DNA of 53,096 nucleotides from an uncultured Collinsella sp. (GCA_949285915.1 CASDZW010000016.1:1-53096); one strand, 5' to 3'. Positions 1 to 8,809 are shown, counted from the stretch's first letter. Numbers and translations: made by a program. Notes: generated by a model not told the origin, from the letters alone.

Positions 1-1
1 C

Positions 2-700
2 ATCATGACCAAGATGATTGACCGCAACACCACGATCCCGACCTCCAAGACCGAGATCTACTCCACGGCGGCCGACAACCAGACTTCCGTCGAGATCAAC
101 GTGCTCCAGGGCGAGCGCGAGCTGGCGCGCGACAACAAGTCGCTCGGCAAGTTCCAGCTCACCGGCATTCCGGCTGCTCGCCGTGGCGTCCCGCAGATCG
201 AGGTTACCTTCGACATCGACGCCAACGGCATCGTGAAGGTCTCCGCTAAGGACAAGGGTACCGGCAAGGAGCAGCAGATCACCATCTCCGGCTCCACCGC
301 TCTTTCCGACGAGGAAGTCGATCGCATGGTGAAGGACGCCGAGGCTCACGCCGAGGAGGACAAGAAGCAGAAGGAGGAGGTCGAGGTCCGCAACCAGACC
401 GACAGCCTCTGCTACTCCACCGAGCAGACCCTCTCCGAGCTGGGCGACAAGGTGCCCGCTGACGTGAAGAGCGACGCCGAGGCCGCTATCTCCGCTGCCA
501 AGTCTGCGCTCGAGGGCTCTGACGTCGAGGCGATCAAGGCCGCCGGCGACAAGCTTCAGGACGTTGCCTACAAGCTTGCCCAGATTGTCTACAGTGACGC
601 TCAGGCCCAGGCCGACGGTGGCGCTCAGGCTACCGCGGGCTCCGATGACGATGTGGTCGACGCCGAGTACGAGGTTGTCGACGATGAGGACGCGAAGTAA
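2..700 (+). CDS. dnaK: Chaperone DnaK (Hsp70), C-terminal part only
   Basis: This is the 3' end of the Hsp70 gene; its start lies left of the window. About 232 codons remain, covering most of the substrate-binding beta-sandwich ([33 protein letters not shown]) and the helical lid, ending in an acidic tail ([15 protein letters not shown]) typical of bacterial DnaK. The ATPase domain is not visible. It folds client proteins in the cytoplasm with GrpE and DnaJ, whose genes follow directly. The stop codon is only 2 nt before the grpE start, so the two are co-transcribed and probably translationally coupled. Confidence 0.97.
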   Translation: MMTKMIDRNTTIPTSKTEIYSTAADNQTSVEINVLQGERELARDNKSLGKFQLTGIPAARRGVPQIEVTFDIDANGIVKVSAKDKGTGKEQQITISGSTALSDEEVDRMVKDAEAHAEEDKKQKEEVEVRNQTDSLCYSTEQTLSELGDKVPADVKSDAEAAISAAKSALEGSDVEAIKAAGDKLQDVAYKLAQIVYSDAQAQADGGAQATAGSDDDVVDAEYEVVDDEDAK

Positions 701-702
701 TC

Positions 703-1551
703 ATGGCTGCGCGCGATGCTCGCACGGAGGCGGACGTGACCGCCGCCTCCGCTGACTCTGAGGAGAAGGACGTGAAGATACCCGTAGAGGACGCCGACGA
801 GGCCCGTGCCGACGAGGTTGCCGACACTGCGGCCGAGACGCCCGTCGAGGGCGAGGGTGGCGAGAGCGCTGCCGCCGAGATGACCGAGGACGAGATGATC
901 GAGGCTGCGATTCGCGCTGGCGAAGAGGCGGCGGAGAACGACTTCAAGGTCAAGTACGAGCAGGCTCAAAACGAGCTTGTCGAGCTGCGCCGTCAGCTCG
1001 CTGAGGCCGAGGAGACGTGCGACAGCGCCGATGCCCGCGTGCGCGAGGCTCAGGATCGCGCGACGCGCCTGCAGGCCGACTGGGAGAACTTCCGTCGCCG
1101 CACGGCTGCCGAGCGCATCGCCGAGCGCGAGCGCGCGACCGAGAAGCTCGTGACCGCGCTCCTTCCGGTGATTGACGATATGGAGCGCGCCATCGATCAT
1201 GCGCGTTCGCAGGAGATGGCAGACGACCTCAAGCAGTTTGTCGACGGTGTGGACGCGGTCCACACCAAGATGGTCGACGTGCTCGCGCACGAGGGCGTCG
1301 AGGCCATCGATCCGACGGGGGAGCCGTTTGACCCGCTCGAGCACCCGGCCGTTGGCCGCGTCGAGGACCCGAGCGTCTACGAAGAGACGGTGCGCGACGT
1401 GTACCAGAAGGGCTACCGCATGGCGGATCGTATCCTTCGCTCGGCGATGGTTACGGTGACCTATGGCGGCGCCAAACGACCGGCGCCGGAGCCCGAGGAC
1501 GCTCACGAGGGCGATGCCGAAGGGGCAGAGCCCGAGGCGTCTCAAGAGTAA
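703..1551 (+). CDS. grpE: GrpE, nucleotide exchange factor for DnaK
   Basis: GrpE releases ADP from DnaK to restart the chaperone cycle. The protein is 282 residues. The first 85 or so are very acidic and low complexity, longer than in many GrpE proteins. They are followed by a predicted coiled coil (KVKYEQAQNELVELRRQLAEA) and the family core (LQADWENFRRRT, DPFDPLEHPAVG, VYQKGYRMADRILRSAMVTV). The ATG lies 2 nt after the dnaK stop, so coupling to dnaK translation is likely. A strong hairpin with a U-run lies immediately downstream, before dnaJ. Confidence 0.96.
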   Translation: MAARDARTEADVTAASADSEEKDVKIPVEDADEARADEVADTAAETPVEGEGGESAAAEMTEDEMIEAAIRAGEEAAENDFKVKYEQAQNELVELRRQLAEAEETCDSADARVREAQDRATRLQADWENFRRRTAAERIAERERATEKLVTALLPVIDDMERAIDHARSQEMADDLKQFVDGVDAVHTKMVDVLAHEGVEAIDPTGEPFDPLEHPAVGRVEDPSVYEETVRDVYQKGYRMADRILRSAMVTVTYGGAKRPAPEPEDAHEGDAEGAEPEASQE

Positions 1552-1556
1552 GTGAC

Positions 1557-1589
1557 GGGGCTCCGGGGCAGTGACCCCGGAGCCCTTTT
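1557..1589 (+). terminator. Terminator-like hairpin between grpE and dnaJ
   Basis: An 11-bp GC-rich stem (1558-1568 pairs perfectly with 1575-1585, loop CAGTGA) is followed by TTTT. It sits inside the chaperone operon, so it may lower dnaJ and hspR expression relative to dnaK and grpE, or mark a processing site. Confidence 0.7.
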
Positions 1590-1610
1590 ATACGAAAGGG
1601 GGCAAGGCGT

Positions 1611-2570
1611 ATGCCGCAAGGTAAGAATTTCTACGATGTTCTCGGCGTCAAGCGCGACGCCTCCGAGAAAGAGATCAAGAGCGCCTTTCGCAAGCTCGCT
1701 CAGAAGTATCACCCCGATGCGGGCGGCGACGAGGCCAAGTTCAAGGAGATTAGCGAGGCGTACGACACGCTCTCCAATCCCGAGAAGCGCAAAGAGTACG
1801 ACCAGCTGCTCATGTTTGGCGGCATCCCCGGTGCGGGCGGGCGTCCGGGTGGCGCCTACAGCTACGCTGGCGGTCCCGGCGCGGGCGGCTGGAGCGATAT
1901 CTTTAGCAGCATCTTTAACGGCGACGGAGCCTTTGGTGGCGACTGGGCCCAGGGCTTTGGCGGCATGGGCGGCCAGCGCGCCGCGTCACGCCCGCAGCGG
2001 GGCAGCGACCTGTCGCTTACCGTTGATGTCTCGGCCGAGGACGCCTTTATGGGCGCCACGCGCAAGGTGACCTACCGCATCCCCTCCACCGGCGAGCAGC
2101 AGGTCATCACCGTGTCGGTCCCGGCGGGCGCGGTCGATGGCGGCAAGCTCCGCTACAAGCGCAAGGGCGAGTACGGTGCAAATGGCGGCGAGCGCGGCGA
2201 CTTGGTGGTCACCACGCACGTTGAGGAGCACCCGCTCTTTAAGCGCAAGGGCGCCGACGTAACCATGACGCTGCCCATATCCGTTACCGAGGCGGCGCTG
2301 GGCTGCCAGGTGGATGTGCCCACGCCCGGTGGCGCCACGGTGCGCCTCAAGGTGCCGGCGGGCACGCAGACGGGCAAGACGTTCCGCTTCAAGGAGATGG
2401 GCGCCCCGGATGTGAAGCGCCGCGGCCGCAAGGGTGCGCTGTTGGTGAAGATCGAGGTTGAGGTGCCGACGCGCCTGTCGGATGCCGAGCGCCGCGCCTT
2501 TGAGCAGCTGCGCGACCTCGACGAGAGAAACTACCGCGAGAACGTGGACCGGTATCGCGCAAGAGTGTAG
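1611..2570 (+). CDS. dnaJ: DnaJ-family co-chaperone without zinc finger (CbpA-like)
   Basis: This is a 319-residue J-domain co-chaperone that stimulates DnaK ATPase and delivers substrates. The J domain spans about residues 5-70 with the HPD motif at 34-36. A Gly/Phe/Trp-rich linker (about 73-125) and two C-terminal beta domains follow. The CxxCxGxG zinc repeats of classical DnaJ are absent, so it is a type II (CbpA/DnaJ2) protein. This matches its position before hspR in other actinobacterial heat-shock operons. An AAAGGGGG ribosome-binding site precedes the ATG. A full-length zinc-finger DnaJ may exist elsewhere in the genome. Confidence 0.93.
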   Translation: MPQGKNFYDVLGVKRDASEKEIKSAFRKLAQKYHPDAGGDEAKFKEISEAYDTLSNPEKRKEYDQLLMFGGIPGAGGRPGGAYSYAGGPGAGGWSDIFSSIFNGDGAFGGDWAQGFGGMGGQRAASRPQRGSDLSLTVDVSAEDAFMGATRKVTYRIPSTGEQQVITVSVPAGAVDGGKLRYKRKGEYGANGGERGDLVVTTHVEEHPLFKRKGADVTMTLPISVTEAALGCQVDVPTPGGATVRLKVPAGTQTGKTFRFKEMGAPDVKRRGRKGALLVKIEVEVPTRLSDAERRAFEQLRDLDERNYRENVDRYRARV

Positions 2571-2637
2571 GACATGACGGCACCGCGCCCTCGCCCCCGT
2601 GAGGGGCGGGGCGCCGGCACCGAGGGAGTTGGTTGAG

Positions 2638-3051
2638 ATGGCTCAGGCAGATCGCGACAAGCCGCTGTACATGATCAGCGTAGCGGCGGAGCTGACGGGT
2701 ATGCACCCGCAGACCCTGCGCGTCTATGAGTCGAAGGGCCTCGTGAACCCCAAGCGCTCGGGCGGCAACACGCGCCTGTACTCGCGCTCTGACATTGAGC
2801 GCCTCGAGCTCATCAACCAGCTCACCGACGAGGGCATCAACCTTGCCGGTGTGGTGCGCATCCTCGACATGAAGGAGCGCGCCGAGAAGCGTGAGGCCGA
2901 GATTGAAGAGCTGCGTGCCCGCGTGCGCCAGTTGGAGGACGAGGTTGCCGAGTACAAGGTCCAGAAGAAGATCACCGCGCTCGTGCCGCGCGGCGGCTCG
3001 GCCGACCCGGAGCAGGTGCTCCGCGGCCTGTTGGGCGGCGGCGGTATCTAG
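2638..3051 (+). CDS. hspR: HspR, MerR-family heat-shock repressor
   Basis: HspR represses the dnaK operon by binding HAIR-type inverted repeats, with DnaK as co-repressor in Streptomyces and mycobacteria. The protein has 137 residues. An N-terminal winged helix (YMISVAAELTGMHPQTLRVYE, then GLVNPKRSGGNTRLYS) precedes a coiled coil (EKREAEIEELRARVRQLEDE). The ATG at 2638 is preferred over an upstream in-frame GTG at 2599 because a GAGGGAG ribosome-binding site lies 9-10 nt before it and homology begins there. The operator it would bind lies upstream of dnaK, outside the window. Confidence 0.93.
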   Translation: MAQADRDKPLYMISVAAELTGMHPQTLRVYESKGLVNPKRSGGNTRLYSRSDIERLELINQLTDEGINLAGVVRILDMKERAEKREAEIEELRARVRQLEDEVAEYKVQKKITALVPRGGSADPEQVLRGLLGGGGI

Positions 3052-3077
3052 GTTGTCCGGTGCGTGATGGCCGATAA

Positions 3078-3189
3078 GCTGGTTTAAGCCAGCATAAGCT
3101 GGTAAACGTGGTTTTGCGATGGCGTCGTTTTGCCAAAACCGCGTTTGCCAGCGTTTTTGGGTGCTGGAGCGCTGGTAAACGCGGTTTTA
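3078..3189. repeat. Three copies of a 19-bp repeat plus a palindrome between convergent genes
   Basis: Copies of GCTGGYAAACGYGGTTTTR lie at 3098-3116 (plus), 3134-3152 (minus) and 3171-3189 (plus). The first two form a hairpin with 19-nt arms and a 17-nt loop. A separate palindrome GCTGGTTTAAGCCAGC lies at 3078-3093. The stretch lies between hspR and the oppositely oriented ecfT, so it could terminate transcription from both sides, or be a dispersed intergenic repeat. Confidence 0.6.
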
Positions 3190-3225
3190 AGGAATCGCCG
3201 CCTCACTCGAGGTGAGGTAAGCGGG

Positions 3226-4035
3226 TTATATGCCGAGCGCAAAGAGTGCAACGAGGGTAACGAGGTAGGCGGCGACCAGCAGGGCGAATGGCGCATCGCG
3301 GCGGACGACAAAGCGCAGCTCATGGTAATGGGTGCGACCCGCCGGCCCGGTGTAGCAGCGCGCCTCCATGGCACGGCCGAGGTTCTCGGCATGACGGAGC
3401 GCGCTGGTAAAGAGCGGCACCAAAAGCGGCGCGCATGCGCGGGCGTAGGCGATGGGCCCCTTGCCCTCGAGGTCTGCCCCGCGCGCCGTTTGGGCGGCGA
3501 CGATATCACGTGCTTCCTGCGAGAGCGCGGGCACGAGCCCGAGCGCGATGGAGATGACGAGCGCCGTCTCGCCCGCGGATACACCCAAGCGCTCGAGGGG
3601 CCCCAAAAGCCAGGCCAGCGCATCGGTGAGCCCGACCGGTGTGGTCGTGAGCATAAGAAGGGATCCGGCTACCAGCAGCAAGAAGAATCGCACGGTGTAG
3701 AGAACGGCCGCCTCGACGCCTCCTGCATGGAGCGCGATGGGGCCGAGCGTGGCGACGATATTGCCCGTCTGGATGAAGAACAGGTTGATAAGCGAGGTCA
3801 CGGCAAGAAAGATTGCTAGTGGCCGTACCTGCGCAAGAAGGCGCCCTGCGGGAACGCGGGACGCTGCCGCGGCGGCGCCAACGGCGATGAGGGCGACGGC
3901 GAGTGTCGCGGGGCTTTGCACCATAAGGCAGCTCACCATGAAGGCGATGGTGGCAACGAGCTTTGCCCGTGGGTCGACGCGGTGGAGCGGTGAATTGGCG
4001 GTGTAGTACTGGCCGATGCTAACGCGAAGCGCCAT
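3226..4035 (-). CDS. ecfT: ECF transporter transmembrane component EcfT
   Basis: EcfT is the membrane coupling subunit of an energy-coupling factor vitamin or metal importer. The 269-residue protein has several hydrophobic segments (ATLAVALIAVGAAAAASR, FFLLLVAGSLLML, FALLVAAYLVTLVALFALGI) and a cytoplasmic region with an Ala-Arg-Gly motif (QTARGAD), typical of EcfT coupling helices. The chosen start (MALRVSIGQYYTANSPLHRVDPRAK) matches the usual N-terminus. It overlaps the 3' end of the ATPase gene by 17 nt, indicating coupled translation. No substrate-binding S component lies nearby, so this is probably a shared (group II) energising module. Confidence 0.9.
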   Translation of the reverse strand: MALRVSIGQYYTANSPLHRVDPRAKLVATIAFMVSCLMVQSPATLAVALIAVGAAAAASRVPAGRLLAQVRPLAIFLAVTSLINLFFIQTGNIVATLGPIALHAGGVEAAVLYTVRFFLLLVAGSLLMLTTTPVGLTDALAWLLGPLERLGVSAGETALVISIALGLVPALSQEARDIVAAQTARGADLEGKGPIAYARACAPLLVPLFTSALRHAENLGRAMEARCYTGPAGRTHYHELRFVVRRDAPFALLVAAYLVTLVALFALGI

Positions 4036-5923
4036 GGTCCACCTCCTCGATGAGCGCGCGGACGAGCTCGGTGCCCGTAAGGGGGTATTCCGGCAGGAGA
4101 GCGCCGTGTGCGGCGAGCGTGCGGGAAAGGGCGAGGGCTGCGGGCACACCTGGCGCGGTGCCCGAGGAGAAGACCTCGCGCGGCGTACCGTTTGCGACAA
4201 CGCGCCCGCCCTCGAGGACCACAACGCGGTCGGCAAGCTCCGCCACATCGTCCATGTTATGCGTGACCATAAGCAGGGTCGTGCCTTGTGCGCGGAGGCG
4301 CGCGATGAGCGCGCGCATGCGCGCCTGACCGCGCGGGTCGAGGCCCGCCATGGGCTCGTCGAGTACAAGAACCGGAGTCTTGAGGGCAAGAACGCCGGCG
4401 AGGGCGACGCTGCGCTGCTGCCCGCCCGAAAGGGCGAACGGCGAGCGCGCGAGGAGCGCGGGCGCGGGCTCGAGACCCACGAGGGCAAGGGCGTCGTGCA
4501 CGCGGGCACGCACCTCGTCTTCGGCAAGGCCGAGGTTGCGCGGGCCAAAGGCAACATCGTCAAACACCGTCTCGGCAAACAGCTGGCGCGCGGGGAACTG
4601 CGATACGTAGCCGATCTGCGCGCGCAAAAGCCGGCGACGGGCGCGGTCGGCAGTGTCGATGCTGCCGACGGCTACGCTGCCTGTCAGGGGATACTTGAGC
4701 GCGCAGACGAGCTCGACGGTGGTCGATTTGCCAGCGCCCGTGCGTCCTATGAGCGCGGTGAGCGATCCTGTGGGGACCGCGAACGAGACATCCGAGAGCG
4801 CGAGCGGCAGCTCCGCTTGGGCGGCGTCCCGGCGACGGATGAGCCCGCGCCGCCGGCGGGTGGGGCGATCGGCGGCGTAGGAGAACGATACGTGGGAGAG
4901 GCGCACCGCGGCTGCATCTGTTGCGTTGGAGCCTGCGGCGGGTGAGCCCGCGGTGGCAGGCGCGCTGTTGCGTGGGCTGGCGCCCGGTTGCCCTGGCGTC
5001 GCATCGTGGCGAAGGCTCACGCGCATGCGCTCGGCAATGGCGCGGGCGAGTTCCTCGGTATCTGTTATGCGCTCCAGCCCGGCAAAAACAGGGGAGTAGC
5101 GGCCGAGTTCCTCGGCAAGGCCAGCGGCAAACGGCAGCTCGAGCCCCAGATGTCGGAGCGTTTCCCCCTCGGCAAAGACCTCGGCAGGTGTGCCGTTACG
5201 GGCGATGAGCCCGCGGTCAAGCACCACCACGCGGTCCGCGGCGAGTGCGTCTTCCATATCGTGCGTAACATGAACGATGGTGATGCCCCGCCCGCGCAGA
5301 TCTGCGATAATGCGCCGTATGTCCTGCTTGCCGGCGTCATCAAGAAACGCACCCGGCTCGTCGAGTAAAAGAACCTCGGGCTCCATGGCGAGCGCCCCGG
5401 CGATGGCGACCCTCTGGCGCTGCCCGCCCGACAAGTCGGCGGGGTCCGCCTGGGCGTAGTCGCTCATGCGCACGGCGGCGAGCGCGCGGTCCACGCGCTC
5501 GGCAATCTCGGTTGCGGGCACGCCCAGGTTCTCGGGGCCAAAGGCAACGTCGTCGGCGACGATGCTCGTCACCATCTGGTCCTCGGGGCGCTGGAACACC
5601 ATTGCGCAGCGCCGGCGGACGGCGGCGGCATCTTGGGCGTTGGTGACCGGCTGGCCAAGAACCTCGACCGTGCCGTCGGTTGGGGTCAAAAGCCCGTTGA
5701 TGAGCTGAATGAGGGTGGACTTGCCCGACCCGTTGGCGCCAAGCACGCAGACGTGCTCGCCGGGGGCGATGGTGAGCGTGATACCGGCGAGTGCCTCGGC
5801 GCAGCCGCCCGCGTGCGCGGCATCTTCCTTTGGCACGGGGGTGCCGGGATAGGAGAAGCGCGCGTTGCGCAGGACGATCGCCGGGCGCGGCGCGGTTTGT
5901 GCGGTGTCGGTCTGCATATCCAT
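4019..5923 (-). CDS. Fused dual-ATPase of an ECF transporter (EcfA1-EcfA2)
   Basis: This 634-residue protein carries two complete ABC ATPase domains, normally two separate EcfA proteins. Domain 1 has Walker A GANGSGKS (about 62-69), signature LSGGQRQR, Walker B VLLLDEP and H-loop VTHD. Domain 2 has Walker A GRTGAGKS (about 393-400), signature LSGGQQR, Walker B VLVLDEP and VTHN. A linker of about 80 residues, partly Pro/Ala/Ser-rich, joins them. ATP hydrolysis would drive uptake through EcfT. The start at 5923 (MDMQTD) has no clear ribosome-binding site; 5917 is the alternative. Upstream it is divergent from murB. Confidence 0.9.
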   Translation of the reverse strand: MDMQTDTAQTAPRPAIVLRNARFSYPGTPVPKEDAAHAGGCAEALAGITLTIAPGEHVCVLGANGSGKSTLIQLINGLLTPTDGTVEVLGQPVTNAQDAAAVRRRCAMVFQRPEDQMVTSIVADDVAFGPENLGVPATEIAERVDRALAAVRMSDYAQADPADLSGGQRQRVAIAGALAMEPEVLLLDEPGAFLDDAGKQDIRRIIADLRGRGITIVHVTHDMEDALAADRVVVLDRGLIARNGTPAEVFAEGETLRHLGLELPFAAGLAEELGRYSPVFAGLERITDTEELARAIAERMRVSLRHDATPGQPGASPRNSAPATAGSPAAGSNATDAAAVRLSHVSFSYAADRPTRRRRGLIRRRDAAQAELPLALSDVSFAVPTGSLTALIGRTGAGKSTTVELVCALKYPLTGSVAVGSIDTADRARRRLLRAQIGYVSQFPARQLFAETVFDDVAFGPRNLGLAEDEVRARVHDALALVGLEPAPALLARSPFALSGGQQRSVALAGVLALKTPVLVLDEPMAGLDPRGQARMRALIARLRAQGTTLLMVTHNMDDVAELADRVVVLEGGRVVANGTPREVFSSGTAPGVPAALALSRTLAAHGALLPEYPLTGTELVRALIEEVDHGASR

Positions 5924-5962
5924 AGGGGTTATGGTAACGGTAAAGGCGCGGGCGCGGTACGG

Positions 5963-5968
5963 TAGAAT
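5963..5968 (+). promoter_or_regulatory. Candidate -10 element (TAGAAT) for murB
   Basis: GGTAGAAT lies 77 nt before the murB ATG in the divergent ecfA/murB gap. The same GGTAGAAT string precedes the dCMP deaminase gene at 20453-20460. No convincing -35 hexamer is seen. Confidence 0.35.
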
Positions 5969-6044
5969 CGGGAGGATAGATCGCGGGCGCTTAGCGTCCA
6001 CCGCCGCGGCGCGGTCGCGGCAACAACAGCGAAGGCGGTGCGCC

Positions 6045-7004
6045 ATGCACGAATACGATAGCTTGAGCGAAGACGTTATCTGCACGCTTGCGGCAGCGGC
6101 GGGCGAGGACAATGTGGCGATGGTTGAGCCCATGAGCCAGCACACCACGTTTAAGATCGGCGGTCCGGCCGACGTGCTCGTCACGCCCGAGACGCCCGAG
6201 GCCCTCGTAAAGGTGCTCGACACCTGTGCCATCGCCGGCGTGCCCGTAACGATTGTGGGCAACGGCAGCGACCTGCTGGTGGGCGACCGCGGCATCCGCG
6301 GTGTGGTGGTGCTCCTGCGCGAGAACTACGCTCACATAGCCCTCGACGGTACGCGTATAACGGCCGAGGCGGGCGCGCTTCTGCGCGACGTTGCGCTTGT
6401 TGCGGCAGATGCCGGGCTCACGGGTATGGAGGCGCTCTCGGGCATTCCCGCAACGGTGGGCGGTGCCTGCTTTATGAACGCCGGCGCTTACGATGCCTGC
6501 ACGGCAGACGTTCTCGAGTCGGTGACGGTGTACGTGCCTGGCGGTCCGGACGAGGGTGCGGCGCGCCTGCGTGGCACGGTAAAGACGCTCGGTCGCGACG
6601 AGCTCGGCATGGGGTATCGCAAGAGCCGCGTTGCCGCCGAGGGGCTCATCGTCATCTCTGCCACCTTTAGCCTCTCGCCGGGTAACGCCGCCATGATTCG
6701 TGCGGATATGGATACCTACCAGCAGCGCCGCGAGGAGAAGCAGCCGCTTGAGCTGCCGAGCGCAGGTTCCACGTTCAAGCGCCCCGAGGGTTACTTTGCC
6801 GGCAAACTCATCATGGATGCCGGCCTTGCCGGTGCGCGCGTGGGCGGGGCCGAGGTCTCGACCAAGCACTGCGGCTTTGTGGTCAACACCGGCGGCGCCA
6901 CGGCGGCCGACGTGTGCGCGCTCATCGAGCACGTGCAGGATACGGTTCGTGAGAAGTTTGGCGTCGAGCTCGAGCCCGAGGTGCGCCGTATCGGCGAGTT
7001 CTAG
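6045..7004 (+). CDS. murB: UDP-N-acetylenolpyruvoylglucosamine reductase MurB
   Basis: MurB reduces the enolpyruvyl group of UDP-GlcNAc with NADPH and FAD, giving UDP-MurNAc for peptidoglycan synthesis. The 319-residue protein has the FAD-binding segment (TTFKIGGPADVLVTP, VGNGSDLLVGDRG, SGIPATVGGACFMNAGAY) and the catalytic SAGSTFKRP at 239-247. GYRKSRV matches the family substrate-binding region. The ATG at 6045 has GAAGGCGGTG upstream; an in-frame extension to 5865 would read through the promoter region and has no homology. It converges on apbE with a gap of only 29 nt. Confidence 0.95.
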   Translation: MHEYDSLSEDVICTLAAAAGEDNVAMVEPMSQHTTFKIGGPADVLVTPETPEALVKVLDTCAIAGVPVTIVGNGSDLLVGDRGIRGVVVLLRENYAHIALDGTRITAEAGALLRDVALVAADAGLTGMEALSGIPATVGGACFMNAGAYDACTADVLESVTVYVPGGPDEGAARLRGTVKTLGRDELGMGYRKSRVAAEGLIVISATFSLSPGNAAMIRADMDTYQQRREEKQPLELPSAGSTFKRPEGYFAGKLIMDAGLAGARVGGAEVSTKHCGFVVNTGGATAADVCALIEHVQDTVREKFGVELEPEVRRIGEF

Positions 7005-7033
7005 GTGCGAACCCGCCCAGTGAGAGCCCTCAG

Positions 7034-8107
7034 CTAGTCGGTAAGCTCCTGCCACCGCGCGCTCTCGCGCGTGGAGCCGTCGGCCAGAATGAAGTAGGCG
7101 GCGGTGTTCTCGTAGCTATCCACAAGGGTGATGCCGCGTTCGCTGCCTGCCACAAAGAGTGCCGTCGACAGGGCGTCTGCCTGCGTGGACGAGGGACAGC
7201 AAACGGTCACGCTCTCCACGTCGGTCTCAACGGGCATGCCTGTTTGAGGGTCGAGGATATGCCAATACGTGACGCCGTCGAGTTCAAAGGTGCGTTCGTA
7301 GAGGCCGCTCGTCACAAGCGAGACCGCGCCCGCGCTGGTATCCGGCGTGCTCGTGGCATGTACGTGCGCCGTTCCCATCACGGTAGATCCGCCGGGGTCG
7401 TTGGGGTCGCGGATGCCGATGTCCCACGAGCCGCCATCGGGTTTGTCCCCATAGCAGATGATGTTGCCGCCGAGCGAGATGACGGCGGCGGTTGCCTTGG
7501 TCTTAGCGCGCAGGGTTTTCACCAGGCGATCGGCGATGAAGCCTTTGGCAATGCCACCGAGGTCGAGTGCAGCCTGCGCGTCGGCAAGCGTGATGGTGGG
7601 TGCCTCGGGATGAGAGGTATCGACCGCAACACCGCGCCAATCGACATGGGCGAGCGCGGCGGCAATCTCCTCATCGCTCGGGCGGACGCCTTCCGCAAAA
7701 TCCCAAAGCTGCGACACTGCGCCGATGGTGATGTCAAAAAGGTCGCCCGCCTCGGCGCAGAAGGCGAGCGCCTGCTCGACGACCTCTGCCGTTGCGGGGT
7801 CGACCGTCACGGGCGCGCCGGCAGCGGCGTTTACGCGCGCAATGTCGCTCGCAGGGTCGTAGAGGTCAAACAGCTCGTCGTAGCGGGCGCACTCGCGCGC
7901 GAGCAGGGCGGGCGCGGTCGCGTCGCCATAGACGGTAAACGTGCAGTAGGTGTCAAAGGCAAAGGTAGAGTTCGTACTCGGTTCGGCTTCCGCGTTCGCC
8001 TGATCGCGGGGGGCGTCGGTAGCGTCGCTGCTTTGGCAGGCGGTGAGCGCCGCTGCCGAGGGGGCGGCGAGTGCGGCGAGGGCAAGGAGGGCACGACGGC
8101 TAAGCAC
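7034..8107 (-). CDS. apbE: FAD:protein FMN transferase ApbE (lipoprotein)
   Basis: ApbE covalently attaches FMN to Thr of S/TGAT motifs in membrane proteins such as RnfD and RnfG, both encoded in this window. The 357-residue protein has a lipoprotein signal with lipobox LTAC (Cys24), so it acts outside the membrane. Family motifs are LDLGGIAKGFIADR and HILDPQTGMPV. The GTG start at 8107 follows AAGGAGG at 6 nt spacing and overlaps the end of the upstream membrane-protein gene by 8 nt. An in-frame ATG at 8158 would place 17 residues before the signal peptide and is less likely. Confidence 0.94.
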   Translation of the reverse strand: MLSRRALLALAALAAPSAAALTACQSSDATDAPRDQANAEAEPSTNSTFAFDTYCTFTVYGDATAPALLARECARYDELFDLYDPASDIARVNAAAGAPVTVDPATAEVVEQALAFCAEAGDLFDITIGAVSQLWDFAEGVRPSDEEIAAALAHVDWRGVAVDTSHPEAPTITLADAQAALDLGGIAKGFIADRLVKTLRAKTKATAAVISLGGNIICYGDKPDGGSWDIGIRDPNDPGGSTVMGTAHVHATSTPDTSAGAVSLVTSGLYERTFELDGVTYWHILDPQTGMPVETDVESVTVCCPSSTQADALSTALFVAGSERGITLVDSYENTAAYFILADGSTRESARWQELTD

Positions 8108-8627
8108 GAGGGCCTCCTTCTGGAACAGCGGCAAGAAGCGCGCGCACAAGGATGCCAATCACAGCGCCGCAGAGGGCTCCCGCTATGGCGAGCACGGGCG
8201 TGTTCACCAGGGCGACCTGCGGCGAGAGCAGAAGGGCCACCATAAGGAGCTGGCCGGCGTTGTGTGCGATGCCACCCAGAATCGAGGTGGCGACGACCGA
8301 GAAGAGGCCGCTTCGCCATGCGAGTGCCATCACTGCCCAGGACAGCGCGCCTCCGGCGAGGCTGAAGGCGAGCATCTGCGGGTTGGCGAAGAGAATCGTC
8401 GAGCAAAGCACTTTGGCGAGCATGAGAAAGACGGCGGGTCGCGCACCCAAGCGCACGAGCGCAAAGAGCACAACGGCGTTGCCGAGGCCAAGCTTGACAC
8501 CCGGCACCGTGACGGGCAGGGGCACGAGCACCTCAAGATAGCCCGCGATGAGGGCAAGCGCCGTGAGGGCGCCGTAGAGCGCCACGCGACGGGCGGGGGA
8601 GGTCGGTATGTTCGCTCGATTTTCCAT
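8100..8627 (-). CDS. Gx transporter family membrane protein
   Basis: This 175-residue, strongly hydrophobic protein resembles the Gx_transp family (also labelled heptaprenyl diphosphate synthase component I), which is related to ECF substrate-binding components. Visible motifs are YLEVLVPLPVTVPGVKLGLGN and FANPQMLAFSLAGG. Genes of this family commonly sit beside apbE, as here with an 8-nt overlap. The substrate is unknown. The start at 8627 (MENRANIPTSPARRVALYG) is chosen because TATACT, a good -10 element, lies only 7 nt upstream, which suggests a leaderless transcript. An upstream in-frame start at 8681 has no support. Confidence 0.8.
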   Translation of the reverse strand: MENRANIPTSPARRVALYGALTALALIAGYLEVLVPLPVTVPGVKLGLGNAVVLFALVRLGARPAVFLMLAKVLCSTILFANPQMLAFSLAGGALSWAVMALAWRSGLFSVVATSILGGIAHNAGQLLMVALLLSPQVALVNTPVLAIAGALCGAVIGILVRALLAAVPEGGPRA

Positions 8628-8634
8628 GCGCACC

Positions 8635-8640
8635 AGTATA
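8635..8640 (-). promoter_or_regulatory. -10 element (TATACT) giving a possible leaderless mRNA
   Basis: Read on the minus strand, TATACT ends 7 nt before the ATG at 8627. Transcription would then start at or next to the ATG, and no ribosome-binding site is present. No good -35 is visible. Confidence 0.4.
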
Positions 8641-8745
8641 CGCGAGCCACGGCGGTTGTTTGTGTTACACGGTTTGGTCAAATGGGGGTGTGCGTAGCCC
8701 TGTGATGTGTCGGGCAGATTTCCTCGGCATCAGTATTATCCCATG

Positions 8746-8771
8746 GCGTACTCTAGTGTGCTAAAGTACGC
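8746..8771. promoter_or_regulatory. Operator-like inverted repeat upstream of hisZG
   Basis: GCGTACTCTAG (8746-8756) and CTAAAGTACGC (8761-8771) are inverted copies with one mismatch around TGTG. A TATTAT at 8734-8739 could be a -10, placing the repeat at the transcription start. The GTACT/AGTAC ends resemble sites of TrpR-family repressors. A histidine-responsive repressor is therefore plausible but unproven. Confidence 0.45.
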
Positions 8772-8809
8772 TGAACTCATCCGAGGTTACGAGTGAAGGA
8801 GGGCGCGCT

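Noticed and set aside
5924-6044. Vitamin riboswitch controlling the ECF module
   Set aside because: The gap to murB is short and I see no known riboswitch core.
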